The position numbers and the translations under genes are program-made. A stretch of DNA of 64,000 nucleotides from Austropuccinia psidii (lineage: Eukaryota; Basidiomycota; Pucciniomycetes; Pucciniales; Sphaerophragmiaceae), in assembly GCA_023105745.1 (NCBI GenBank), contig JALGQZ010000003.1, positions 47,944,196 through 48,008,195 on the forward strand, written 5' to 3'. Below the pieces are notes generated by a model, which was given only the letters and a program-made list of their open reading frames with translations, did no database searches and had not been told where the DNA came from. Positions 37,269 to 49,060 of the stretch are shown piece after piece (position 1 is the stretch's first letter; each line of letters begins with the position of its first letter).

Positions 37269-38952
37269 TGTAAGGTGTGGAAATGAAACTTTGATTAAAA
37301 ATCAAGTACTTTTCCTGTCCTCAAAATTTGTATAGGGTAAAAATTTAATTAAAAAATAGTATGAAATAGTATTTTTAAGAGAAAACAAACCAAATTCATT
37401 GTTTTTAACTTGATAATTATAAAAAAATAATATTATAAATATTTAGTGTTTTACAAACAATAAAAATTTATCTAAAAATACTCTACCAGAGATATTCAAG
37501 GCTACAAAGGAAATTTCTTCAGGAGGATTTTGAATTGGAATTGATTGAGCAAAGAACTGAAAGAAATTAATTAGAGAGAAAAGTCTTTAAAAAGATTATC
37601 AAAGAGAAAAAATGCCCAAAAGTGACCAGAGTGAATTTGGAAACAAAGTGACAAAGTTTACAGTGATGAAAGATGCTTTAATCCACTTATGGGGTGGTTC
37701 AGGGATAAAAATGATTATAAGAGTTACAAACAGTAATTATAATAATTTTTTCACATGATTAAAAGGCTTGCAGTTATTAAAAAAAGGTGGTTGGAATTTT
37801 TTATTGATTGGTTTAACAGTGTTTAAACTAATTATAAAAGGAAAAGATTCTAACATGAAGAGAAAAGTGGGGCAAAAAAGACATTCTTTTATAGCCATCA
37901 ATTTTCTTACTCCAAAAGTAAAGTTTACTCTTTTAAGTCGTGGAAAATACTTTGACAACAGAAAATCCAATTATGGCATCATTGAGCCCTGGTTTAGACC
38001 AAAAAAGGGCTGGTTTTAGCCATTTTAGACCCTTAAATCAGCCATTACTATAGTAATAAATGGTCTAAAGCCTTAAAAACACGTCAGAATGTGTGTAAAA
38101 TACGTAGAAGCCAGTTAAAAATGTTTTTACCAAGATTGTTTCAACTTGAGGGTAGTTTTACCCTCTTGGAAACAGTTAAAACTTCCCTGGTTGGTATCAA
38201 AACCTCATCATCAATTGAGTCACAGACCCTTAATCTTCCCAATTTATTTTTCATTTAATTCCTCATCATGTACTATACTAGTAATTAACATAGGTAATTA
38301 AATTGAGTTTTACAATACACTTACTGTAATAATTGACACCTCATATGTAAATTAAAGTTCACTTATGTAATACACATGCACATTTTGACATTTCAATTGA
38401 AAATACTTCAACTTCTCATAGCTTCTAAACTACACCTAACACCTCAGTTTTAACACAAAAGTTGATGGTTAAGGCCACATGTGATTTCAATTGAATTAAG
38501 GTTTTTAGGATTTTCCACTTTTGTACAGAAAATACTGAAAACTTAATTTAAGCTTATTTAGAGTTGAGTTACAGGAATTTTACCCTGAGGTGACCCCACC
38601 TTAATTTTTATGAGGATTCCAATGGTAAGATAGTTCTCATATGTTTTTTTTGCAGGATAAAAAGTTATTATAATTCTTATTTAACGTTTTTCCCAAAATA
38701 TATTAATTTTGGTATTTTTGTTGAAAATTCATTTTTACTAAATTTTTTCAAGTAAAAATGTGTTTTCACAAATTCAAAATTAAATGTAATTTTATTTTTA
38801 AATTATAATTAAATTTTTATTTGTATATATAAATTTATATTCATATTTTATTTTTATTTTGATAATATAAATAAATTTATTTTATATATATTTATATCTT
38901 ATTTTATTATTTGTGGTCTTTTGGGTATATGAAAATACTGATAAGGCTCACA
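37269..38952 (-). repeat. 5' LTR of Gypsy A2 (minus strand)
   Basis: 1684 bp; on plus starts TGTAAGGTGTGG and ends AAGGCTCACA. A segment of ~70 bp present in the other copies is missing after the CACAGACCC at 38220-38228, which makes it shorter. Confidence 0.9.
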
Positions 38953-40209
38953 ATGTGTGTGTGTATTAAATGAGTGAACTTTGATTTAGATATGAGGTAT
39001 CAATAATTAAAGTTGTGTACTGTAAAAACTCAATTGAATTACATATTTAAATTCCAATTATAATACATAATGAGGAATTGAAGAAAAAATAAATCAGAAA
39101 GATTGATTTTTTTTGGAGGGGCAGGTCTCTTGGCTCCAAGGGTGTCAGAATCCCCCAAATTCCTTGTTGGAAGTAATGGGATGTAAAATTTCATGCAAAA
39201 TCTCATCACTCTTGGCCTGGAATCAAGTCACAGGGTCTGTGACTCAATTGATGACAAGGGTTTGATACCAACCAGGGCAGTTTTAACTGTTGCCAAGAGG
39301 GTAAAACTACCCTTAAGTTAAAAAAATCCTAGTAAGACATTACTAACTGGTTTCTATGTCTCTTAACCACATTCTGAGATGTTTGGAAGGCTCTAGACCA
39401 GGTATTACCATAGCAATGGCTGATTTAAAGGTCTAAAATGGCTGAAAACAGAAAAAAACAGCTAAAACAAGCCACCTTTTGGTCCAAACCAGGGTTCAAT
39501 GATGCCATAATTGGCCTTTATTGTGCCAGAGGCTTTCTCACTACTGATTAGAGTAAATTTAATTTTTGAGAAAGGCAATTTTTGGCTATAAAAGAATGTC
39601 TTCTTTGCCCCACTTTTCTCTTCATGTTAGGATTATTTCCTTTTATAATTAGTTTAAAAATTGTTAGACCAATGAATAAAATATTCCAACCAAAATCTTC
39701 AAATCATTTTAAAGCTTTTATTCAAATGAAAAAACCATTATAATAACTGTTTGTAACTATTCTAATCATTTTTACCCTTGAACCTCCCCAAAAGTGAATT
39801 AAAGCATCTTCAATCACTGTTAACTTTGTCACTTTGTTTCTGAATTCACTCTGGTCACTTTTGCATATGTTTTCTCTTTAAAATACTTTCTGGAGAATTT
39901 CTCAATATATTAATTTCTTTCAGCTCTTTGCTCAATTAATTCCAATTGAAATTTCTCTTGAAGAAATTTATTTTGTTGCCTTAAATATCTCTTTCTGAGT
40001 ATTTTTAGATAAATTTTTATTGTTGGTAAACCAATAAATCTTTATAATATTACTGATTTATACTAATAAAGCAATTAAAAATAGAGTTTGTGTGTTTTTC
40101 TCTTAAAATTCTTGAAATGTACTATTCTCAATTATATTTTACCTTATACAAATTTTCAGGACAGGCAACATAATTGCTTTTTATCAAATTTTCATATCCA
40201 CACCTTACA
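38953..40209 (+). repeat. 3' LTR of Gypsy A1, segment 3 of 3
   Basis: Continues the A1 LTR after A2 and ends CACCTTACA at 40209. Contains a clean AGTCACAG-GGT-CTGTGACT inverted repeat at 39226-39244. Confidence 0.88.
39226..39244. promoter_or_regulatory. Inverted TGACT-type motif pair in the family-A LTR
   Basis: AGTCACAG, 3-bp spacer GGT, CTGTGACT: an 8-bp perfect inverted repeat whose arms contain the TGACT core of Gcn4/AP-1-type bZIP sites. Related versions occur near 9508 and 20185 (plus) and 30141 (complement). At 38214 only one arm remains, where that LTR has a deletion. Confidence 0.55.
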
Positions 40210-40214
40210 AAAAT
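40210..40214 (+). repeat. Target-site duplication AAAAT, right copy (Gypsy A1)
   Basis: AAAAT immediately after TTACA, identical to 8661-8665. Confidence 0.9.
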
Positions 40215-41429
40215 AATGAAAAACTACCACCCTTAGTGAGGCCCATCTGAGGTGTCAGCTCAAGGTAAAAATACAACTAATTTTCAAAAAGGGCACACTC
40301 AAACATGAAAGAGACTAATGAACAACAAGAAAAGGAATTTTGTTGCTAATGTCTTCAAATCAATGAAAATTATGTTGGATTACAAGAAAGAAAATGGTCA
40401 GCAGATGTTCCATTCCAAAGGTAATTGAGTACTAATGATTCCAATTTCTTGAAAGAGAAGAGCAATGGAAACTATAATTTAGAAAAGTAAAGGATGGAAT
40501 TGCAAATGTTATTGGATCAAAAAAACAAGAGTTCCACATGGATTTTTGCAGAAATTATGTTAAAGTAAGGAGAAGAAGCAGAGGTTGAAATTTATATGAG
40601 ATTATTATATGGTTAGGTTTATTATCTTTAACTAAAAAACTATTTAAATTATAAAGGTTATTAATGATACTTTCATTCCGTAATATGTCAGCTTTGATGA
40701 TTTGAGAATAATATTTTTTGTGTTGTATAAAATATTGTGAAGGGTTTGATCTGTTTGATTATAAGATCTGATGTATTACCCATGGGCCCACTTTAAATAT
40801 GGTAATATCTGATTTCTTGAACTGATTTCTTGGGGTTTTGAAATAGTGTTTGATTGGTTGTGATCAGAGTAGTGCATAGGTACAATGACCTGTAAATTTT
40901 TAATCTTGATATGATGATTATCTTGAAGTAATTGAGCCAGTGTCACAATGAGCTTGAAAAAAGTGACTTAAATATGTAAAGGTGATCTTAAATGACCCAA
41001 GTTCATGAGGAAATCTTAAATCTGCTTTTGATTTCACTTAAGAAACAACCACTTTGACAGAAAGACATTAGATAATATTTCCTTTTCCAAAAAAGGGTCC
41101 CACCAAAGGTTTTTTCTAAGGAATATTAATTGCTTTGAAATTTAATAATACATTGTAATGAAATGGAGGCCTGGTGGCAACTTCCAAAAATGATAAATCA
41201 GGTATATATTATCATGTGGTGTAGTAATAAAATCCAGTGCATAGAGATAACATACAATGTTTTTTTTACAAAACAACAATAGATCCATTTATTATTATAA
41301 GAACTCAAGAGGCCACATATAACAATATAATCAAAACAAAGTAAAATCAATAAGGGCACATCTAAGCCTCAGAATTACATTCTAAGCAAAAGGTCTGCAC
41401 ACAGTAACACAGGATGTGTAAATTTTTTT
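40215..41429. other. AT-rich spacer right of Gypsy A1
   Basis: No gene or recognised repeat. It originally joined the sequence left of 8661, so 8000-8660 and this stretch were contiguous before the insertion. Confidence 0.55.
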
Positions 41430-41960
41430 CATTATTACCCCATTGGAATTAAAATCCAGAAAGGTGTCCTCCTCAAAAGGCAGCTTCTATTGATTGCCTA
41501 CATTGAGGAGAATTCTATGCAACATAGCACAACAATAAATTAATTTTTCAATGTATATAATATGACTCCTCTTTTAGCACTCCAGTAGAAGGATTTTGAG
41601 AGATCTCCAGTGCCCTTTCATTCTTCCAATGGAATGTTCTATTTGTACACTTCAATCTGAAATATAAAGATTGAATTCTTATTAAAAATATCATTCATTT
41701 CTGCCCCCCTTGAATCAGGTTAAGCAATGATTACCTAAGGGATAAGCAGAATAAGCCGGTAGGTATTGGTTTGATTGCTTCTGTTTAGTCCACAATCTCA
41801 ATTCAGATCAGAAAACAAACCAAAATGCTATCCTTTGCTGAAAGAAAATTGGTTCGTCATGTATACAATACCATCTTATTGTACAATGTTCTATTATCAC
41901 AAGAGCTTGGCCAGCCACAAAAAAGAACAATGATTTGCTTCTGATGATATCAAGGTATTT
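41430..41960 (-). pseudogene. Second HARBI1-type transposase remnant
   Basis: On the minus strand: CGWPSSCDNRTLYNKMVLYT (second catalytic-Asp block, with His-Asp altered), a short LPAYSAYPLG segment, then after an apparent GT-AG intron VQIEHSIGRMKGHWRSLKIL with the catalytic Glu, and CCAMLHRILLNVGNQ. These are the standard blocks of a PIF/Harbinger transposase C-half in the right order. Stops and frameshifts throughout; the N-half and terminal repeats were not found. It is a different copy from the one at 11236. Confidence 0.7.
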
Positions 41961-42490
41961 ATGAATTCAATGAGTAGAAACTCTTTTAAACAAAGAAGAC
42001 CTTGCCCTCCAAGCCAGGTAATTAATATAAAGGAAAATTTGTTACATCCAAGAAACCTTCACTGGAGATATATAAACCAATTTCTTCTTGTTCCTTCAAA
42101 TTAGGCCACCTTAAGTAATCACCCCCTATCTGATAAATTGTTTCAATTAATCATAATTACACTGCTACTACCCCTCCCTTACTAATATTTTATACTCATT
42201 TAAAGCATCCCACAGAAGCCCCTGTGCCATTCATTCAAGAAATTACAAAATAAGTTGTAGCTGGAAAATATCAAGTTGTGGACAAGTGCTATTGTTTAAA
42301 AATACATTCCTGTTCTTGATCAGATTTTAGATTCCTAAAAAATCATTGTGTGTGATGCAAGCCACCTGTTGCAAATTTTTATGACTCAATGAAAATAAAT
42401 TACCAAGGCTGTAGTCTGCAGAAGAAAGGCCATTTATATGACTACTCAGATGACTAATACTTGAAATTTTTCAGTGTTCAATATAAACAC
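41961..42490. other. Spacer between Harbinger remnant and family-D LTR
   Basis: AT-rich; probably the rest of the decayed Harbinger. I see no gene in it. Confidence 0.45.
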
Positions 42491-43909
42491 TGTCAGGATG
42501 AGCCTATAATAAAGCTATAAGAGCTGTAGATACAAGATTCACCACGACTGTGATACCCATATAAGATAATAAAAATAGTTTTAAAGAGTTTTTGGGGTTT
42601 AAAATGAGTAATATAGCGGTGGTGAGCACTGTTCAAATTCCAGAATGCAGGTATCATCAGTTAGGTTAATTTGATAATAAATGAAATTATTAAGACTCTA
42701 ATTATAACTGGTGATTCTTTCCAAGAGTATAATGTTTTTCTAATAATTTCACCATGTAAGGAATATAAGAGCAGGATGAGGATTTTTATTTTGGGTAGAG
42801 AAAGGTCCCTTTTTATCCTGAAGGGGGGTGGAAAGGCCTCTGTACCTTACTACATTGAAGGAGTGAAGGAGTTTTCACTTCCAGTCATGGGCTTGTGGCT
42901 TAAACAGACCTTTATGACCTGTATGAGGACTAAATTTAGTTTTTGAAATCACATCTAGTCACTTTTCCCAAACACAGGGTGAATCATTTCACCTGGGATC
43001 CTCACAGATGTGTTCTTACAGGTCAGAGGCATAGAAAGCTGTACAGAATGTAACAGTGGACCCTTTATTAGTCCTAATATGGGGTGCTGAAGTATAAACA
43101 AACTCTTTTGTGAGTTTGAAACCTCATATTTGTAGCTATGGGATAATATCACACAGTATTAGGTTTCTACAAATATTTTGGGACTTTCCCCTTAAACTGC
43201 CATAAATTTGTTAGCTTTGAATACATAGGGCTCAAAAATTGTCCATTTGGTATCCCTTGTTGAGCTCTAAGCAGTGATTATTCATGCGGTATTCCTATAA
43301 TGAAATATTGAAAATCTAGAAAGGTTTCAAATTTCATTCTTGGAATTTGGATGTCTGATACAGCCTGTATTAAGTTATTATCCTTAATAACCTTTGTTAT
43401 AGAGCTGGTACAGTGTTACTAATGGAATGATTGGAAAGCGCAGACTTTGATATTAATAATGGGGTCCAACTTTGGGTACCTTACACTAATACTGTAGAAG
43501 TTGAATGAGAGGTGAATCTCTGGTTAAACCTTTTTTGGTCTTTGTTTAACCATAACTTTGGTAATTTTGGTCTCAGCTCATTTTGGTTAGTATCATTGGA
43601 TAGCCCTTACTGAGAAATTAAATTTGAACACATATTTGAAGGGGTTCTTTGTCTTTTCTGGATTTTAAATGGGAGGTGAAAATTAAGGTTTATGGTCAGA
43701 TATTCCTTTGAGCTGGAATAAAATTGTTATTACTTTTACTGTGGTTATGGGGGCTATATGTTTGAAAAGAAGTGGATTTGCTATTTATTTTGAATTAAAT
43801 TATGGGCCATTTTGACTCAGTTCACCTTTCAGTGGCTTCTCTCTCTACCTTTGGTCTTATGGGATTTGCCTGTAATGATTGTGATCTGGTTTTGAGTCAC
43901 AGGCTGACA
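42491..43909 (-). repeat. 3' LTR of a family-D Gypsy (minus strand, ~1.42 kb)
   Basis: Ends are inverted TGTCAG/CTGACA. The right end abuts a minus-strand polypurine tract (CCCTCCCCCC on plus, 43912-43921), as expected for a 3' LTR. Homologous in inverted orientation to 1-~790. The left end is inferred from the terminal motif only. Confidence 0.65.
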
Positions 43910-43981
43910 TACCCTCCCCCCAAAACATTATCATCATTGATGAGACTGTTAATCCCCTAAAGAGGTTCTAAATATCTTCAG

Positions 43982-44127
43982 TTAAATGTAGCCATATGGT
44001 ATTGCATCTTCTGTAAACCATTTGTCTTTATCAGCTGTCTGGTTCTTGAACCTGATCAAATATTGTCTATGGTATTTCCCAATAAGTCTGATCTTCTGGG
44101 CTTTCATGATTTTCTTCATTGTGCCAG
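43982..44127 (-). pseudogene. Family-D Gypsy integrase C-terminal chromodomain, truncated
   Basis: Minus-strand KKIMKAQKIRLIGKYHRQYL followed by RFKNQTADKDKWFTEDAIP and a stop at 43982-43984. This is the chromodomain-like tail of a rust Gypsy family distinct from A and B; chromodomains steer chromovirus integrase to modified histones. Upstream pol is missing: at 44128 the sequence switches to family B on the other strand. Confidence 0.75.
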
Positions 44128-46039
44128 GGGAGTCTTTTCAACAGAGGAGTATATTAATGCATTGGGAGATATCATTACTAGGACAATAATTGGTATAACC
44201 TGGACTAGCAGCCCTTTAGAGTCCAAAATAGTCTCAAAGATTGCCAGAGAGGATAAAAGACCTGAAATACCTGTCTTCAAGTGTCATGATTGTGGAAGAA
44301 CTTCACACTTAGCCAACACTTGTACCTAAAAGACTAAAAGAAACGAAGTACAAGTAATTGAATAGGTTCAGTGTGCTGAAGAGAAAGAAGAACCTGACCA
44401 ATATTCTTCAGTTTCTGAAGACACACCAGTAGAGGACTATTTCATTGAAAACATCACAGCTTTCTTTGAAGTCACTGAAGTCCATAATCACTTACCACAA
44501 TATAGTGAAGATGGCTTTAACCTGATCAATATTCAGGATGCCAGAATCTATAAGACTAAAACTTCTAAGGCCAAAGGTTACACTTGCGGAGCATCTTGTA
44601 TTACATCAGTCCTGAGTAATGATGTTGAAGGAAAAGTAAATTTGGACACAGGGGAATTTTCCACATGTGTAGGCAAAGAGTACCTTCAATTCATACTCCC
44701 TGAATGGAAAGATAATCTATTACCAATAGAAGGTGTGCATCTTACTAGTTCCAGTAAAAATATGTACCCCTTGGGCATATTAGACACTACTCTTGTATTT
44801 CCACACCCTACAGGAAGTGTGATAATGAAGATAAAGATAGTAATATAGAAAATTGTAAATCTCAACATATCCTTCTCGGAAATTATTAATTAAAGATCTA
44901 TGGTATTGACATCAATAACAATCAAGACAGATATTTTAAAATTGGAGAAAATAAAAGGCAATAATTTGCTTTTTCCAATATTTCCAAACAAATATCAGTA
45001 GTATCTCCAAATTAATATATTTACAAAGAGGTATGTGTGACCGATCACCTTGTTGAAGCACAGATTAATCCATCATTATCTTACAAGATGATGCATGAGC
45101 TTATTTGGATTTTATGCACATATGAAAATGCATTTGCTTCAGATAATGAACCATCAGGCACTATTAGAGGACTTGAAGTTGTTATTACTCTTAATATTTA
45201 CAGACATACCCTCTAGTACTTAGAAGACCAGATTATCCAGAAAGCCCCAGAGCTAAAGAAGCAATGGAAAAACATATCCAAGAGTTAAGACAGATTGGTG
45301 TACTAAGAAACATAGGCCATAATGAGGAAGCTCAAGTAGCAATTCCTATTATTATTTCTTGGCATAATAATAAATCATAGATGGCTGGAGACTTTGGAGC
45401 ATTGAATACCTGCAAATTTCTAGATGTTATCCAATTCCTAGAATCCAGGAAACCGTGACCCAATTGTCCAAAGACAAATATATATTATTTCCATGGATGC
45501 ATTAAAAGGCTTTCATCAAAATGTTTTGATACTCAAAGCCAAAGAATTACTTATAATTATAACTAACTGTGGTATTTATGAACATCTTAGAAACCCATTT
45601 GGTATTCAAAATGCTCCATCGCATTATCAAACAATGAGGAATACCATCTTCCCCACAAAAGTTTCTGAAGGATGGCTCATTATTTATATTGATGATATAA
45701 TCATATGTTCAACCTCATGGTCTTTTTGCCCTCAAAGACTTTCAAGAGTACTTTACAAAGCTTCAGGAGTGAATATGAATATCTCACTAAAGAAATGCAG
45801 CTTTAGTTTGGCATAACTTAAAAAATTGAGATATATTGTTTCTTGCTTAAGTCTGGGTATTGAAAAGAATAAAGTGGCAGAAGTATAACATAAACCAATA
45901 ACCCACAATAAGAAAGAACTGATGTCTTTTCTGAGATTCTCCAGATATTACAGGCAAAACCTGAAACAGTTTGAAGCTCTAGCCAAGTCACTTTATAGAA
46001 TCTGTGATCAACAGACAGTATTGGAGATGACACAGGAAA
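44128..46039 (+). pseudogene. Gypsy B3: gag-protease-RT fragment of family B
   Basis: Starts abruptly in gag at VFSTEEYINALGDIITRT, with zinc knuckle [15 protein letters not shown] (44278-44325, stop after it). Then the protease box NLDTGEF near 44640, RT with [13 protein letters not shown] near 45675 (YIDD intact), SFLRFSRYYRQNL and CDQQTVLEMTQE. It stops at 46039 where the B2 LTR is inserted. Aligns throughout with B1. No LTR at the left end, so it is a truncated copy joined to the family-D tail. Confidence 0.85.
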
Positions 46040-46140
46040 TGTGCAATGTGTCTATGAAGCTGTTGATAATATTACTATTAATCAACAGTACCATGACTGT
46101 TCTTATGAAGTATAATAATTAAAAATCATTATAACCACGA

Positions 46141-46165
46141 TTAAATAAATAAATAAATAAATAAT
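46141..46165. repeat. (AAAT)n microsatellite in the B2 LTR
   Basis: Five to six AAAT units; the B1 LTRs have only AATTAAATAATT at this place, so the tract expanded after insertion. Confidence 0.85.
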
Positions 46166-47138
46166 TAATTATTTCTTTTACTTTTTATACACTACTAGTG
46201 ATTATAACAGTAAGAAGTAATTGTCTACAAGAATCAATTATAAAAAGTATTTAATGATAAAACTTCTTATTAAAATAATAAAATTATTTTAATTTATAAT
46301 TGTCTTTTCCAAGTATAGTTATGATTATAATTCTTGAAGAAAACAAATACTAGAGAAACACTTTCACAATCATCTATAAACCACTCACTAATACTCCAAT
46401 GAACATTTTAAAAGAATATAGTAGAGAGATTTCACAGATAAATTGTGGATTTAAGGGATAAAAGTTGATTTATTACAATATTAAAGGAATATACAGTTTA
46501 TTTCTATTATTTCACGTCTTTCTGATTGATTCTGAAAGAATAAAACACTTAAGTAAAGATTAACTAATACATACTTGTTGGTAATAATGGTATAATTGAA
46601 TAATAAGATGTCCTGGAAAAAACAGCAAGAGGAGGCCTCTTTTAAGTTGAAGACAGCTCACAGAGCCATGGAATGAAGCAAACTGAAAGACCAGTTAGTG
46701 AAAAAACAATGATCCTTTTTGTATTAATGATTGCATCATATGTATGTTTTCATGTAAGATTATCATAATTACTTAATTGATGATTTTACCTGACTACCAA
46801 CCCTGAGATGGTTAAGAATAAATGGGGTAACAACTGTAAATATTCTTTATTTTGAAATAAACATTGATTTCTCAAAGTTATCAATGTTATTGGAAATTTC
46901 ATCAAAGGTTGTATTTTCTGTGAATTTTTGAAGATCTAATATTTCAGGTGGAATTATCAAAAATGGACTGTAAGTAAAACTTTCAGTTTTAGCTATGAAA
47001 CTGTAATTATTTTTTGTTTCTTTATGAGTAATACTTTCATCCATTTGTCCTGAAATTTTAAGAAAGATTCATTAAGAATTGTATTTTTAACGAATTTTTG
47101 AAGTTTTTGGCTCATTTCTACATAGAATTGCAAAAAAC

Positions 47139-49060
47139 TGTGAGCCTTGAGGTATATTTTACATACCCAAATAGGCCACAATTATCTAAAAAGAAATTCT
47201 GAACTATGCATGACCCATAAGTCATGCATATATTCAAAATTCATCATTTTTGATTTCAGAAAAGATAAATAACTTTTTATTGAGTAAGTAAATCCATGGA
47301 TTTAAGGCCAGATTTGGATTCTACACAAAAAATTCACCTAGGGTAGCTCCATAGAGTGAATAAGCTCAAATTAACTATTTGAGGTGGTAATATGGAAAAT
47401 ACTTCAATACCACATCATCAATACCATATAAAAGATCCGTGAAAATTTTTGTTTTTCTCTATTTCATGCCAAAATAATGGGAATGTGAGAAATCCCATGT
47501 TACATACACACTAAGAATAGTGTTATGCATGCTTGTGGCACATAATATTATGGTATTCTTACATGAACTTCTGGTACACACATAGTGGATATCTCCCTTT
47601 AAGCTTAAAATTCTGTTTTGATGTAAAAAATAGGCAAGGGGGACAAAAGACATCAAAGACAGCCAGGGTACCAAACTTCTGAGGCCTCTGAGGCGTGGAC
47701 AGCTCCAAAGCTTGGATCCATGGCTGATCTTGGCCCAATTAGTAAGCTAAAACCTTTTGGGAACTTGGTTACCATGTTACAACTACAGTAAATTATAAGG
47801 AAAAGCAAATAACCTGCTATTTTGACATGCCAAGGAGGTAAAGAACAACTTAGACTCCTGTAACCATGTCAATTATTAATGAATTACAATGGATAAGCCC
47901 CAAAAGAGTAATTACAACCCTTTTTGGACTAGTATCCATTGATTTACTTCATAGAAACCAGCCATACACTGCTATTTGCAATTCTATGTAGAATTGAGGT
48001 AAAAACTTCAAAAATTCATTAAAAATACAATTCTCAATGAATATTTCTGCAACATTCAGGACCAATTAAGAACTGTATGATTCATATAAAGCCCAAAAAT
48101 AATTATACTTTTATATGTAAATGTCAAAGTTCTACTTAAAGTCCATTTTTGATGATTCCACTTGAAACACAGAATCTTTGAAAATTTACAGAAAATACAT
48201 TCTGTGATGAAATCTCCAAGAAAATTGATAAATTTGAGAAGTAAATGATTATTTTGGAATAAAAGAAGATTTAAAGTTGTTACTCCTTTTATTCTTAACA
48301 ATAAATGGGTTGGTAGTCACATAAAAGCCTCAATTAAGTAATTATGATAATCTTACGTGACAACAAGTGATGCAATCAATAATCCAAAAAGAGTTATTCT
48401 TTTCTCACTCACTGGTTTTCCAGTTTGCTTGATGGAATGCCTCTGTGAGCTATCTTAGACTTAAAAGAGGCCTCCTCTAGCTGTTTTTTCCATATCATCA
48501 CATTATTATATTATTTCTTTATTACCAAACAAGTAAGTATTAGTTAAAGCTATTTATTAAGTGTTTTATTCTTTCAGAAATCAATCAGAAAGACTTGAAA
48601 TCATAGAAATCAACTATAATTTGTTTTAATACTGTTATAAATCAATTTTGATCCATTAAATCCACAATTCCACATCAAATTTCTCTACTATTATCATCTA
48701 AAAGGTTCATTGGATTAATAGTGAGTAATTTATCTCAATTCTTAAAGTTTTTCTCTAGAAATAGTTTTCTTCAAGAATTATCTTTATAATTACTCTTGTA
48801 AAAGATAATTATATATATTAAAAAAACTTTATTATTTTAATAAAAGAAGTTTTTATTATTAAATTCTTGTTGTAATTGATTCTTGTAGACAATTACTGCT
48901 TACTGTTATAATCACTAGTAGTGTGTAACACATAAAAGAAATGATTCTTTAATCATTTACTTGTGGTTATAATAGTTTCTTATTATTCTATTTCATAAGA
49001 ACAGTCATAGTACTGTTGATTAATAGTAATATAATCACAGTTTCATAGATACATCTTACA
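47139..49060 (+). mobile_element. Solo family-B LTR, 1922 bp, nested in the B2 LTR
   Basis: TGTGAGCCTTGAGG to CATCTTACA, in opposite orientation to its host LTR, flanked by the perfect duplication AAAAC (47134-47138, 49061-49065). Its length matches the 1923-bp B1 LTR. Confidence 0.93.
47205..47230. other. 10-bp perfect hairpin near the start of the solo family-B LTR
   Basis: TATGCATGAC, loop CCATAA, GTCATGCATA. It sits ~66 bp into the LTR. The B1 LTRs have an imperfect version near 55930. A transcript hairpin or protein site is possible. Confidence 0.6.

Larger units (their letters stand above)
29204..38952 (-). mobile_element. Gypsy A2, complete family-A element nested in the A1 3' LTR, reverse orientation
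   Basis: 9.7 kb bounded by two minus-strand LTRs (29204-30958 and 37269-38952). The A1 LTR is continuous across the two outer junctions (CAAATTG before, ATGTGTG after; intact copies read CAAAATGTGTGCATG), which proves insertion. The target duplication is too altered to call. Coding content is gag to integrase on the minus strand, degraded but less so than A1. Confidence 0.92.
8666..40209 (+). mobile_element. Ty3/Gypsy element A1, one insertion inflated to 31.5 kb by nested elements
   Basis: Boundaries are set by TGTGAG at the left, TTACA at the right and a perfect flanking AAAAT duplication. Removing the nested Harbinger, solo LTR, MULE and Gypsy A2 leaves LTR (~1.83 kb), PBS, gag, protease, RT, RNase H, integrase with chromodomain-like end, polypurine tract and LTR, the usual Ty3/Gypsy chromovirus order. 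Coding parts are ruined by stops and frameshifts, and the host-gene side lies 2.9 kb away. It is an old copy and the platform on which the other elements landed. Confidence 0.92.

Noticed and set aside
29199..38957. Clear target-site duplication for Gypsy A2
   Set aside because: Flanks AATTG and ATGTG do not match; insertion is supported by continuity of the A1 LTR instead.
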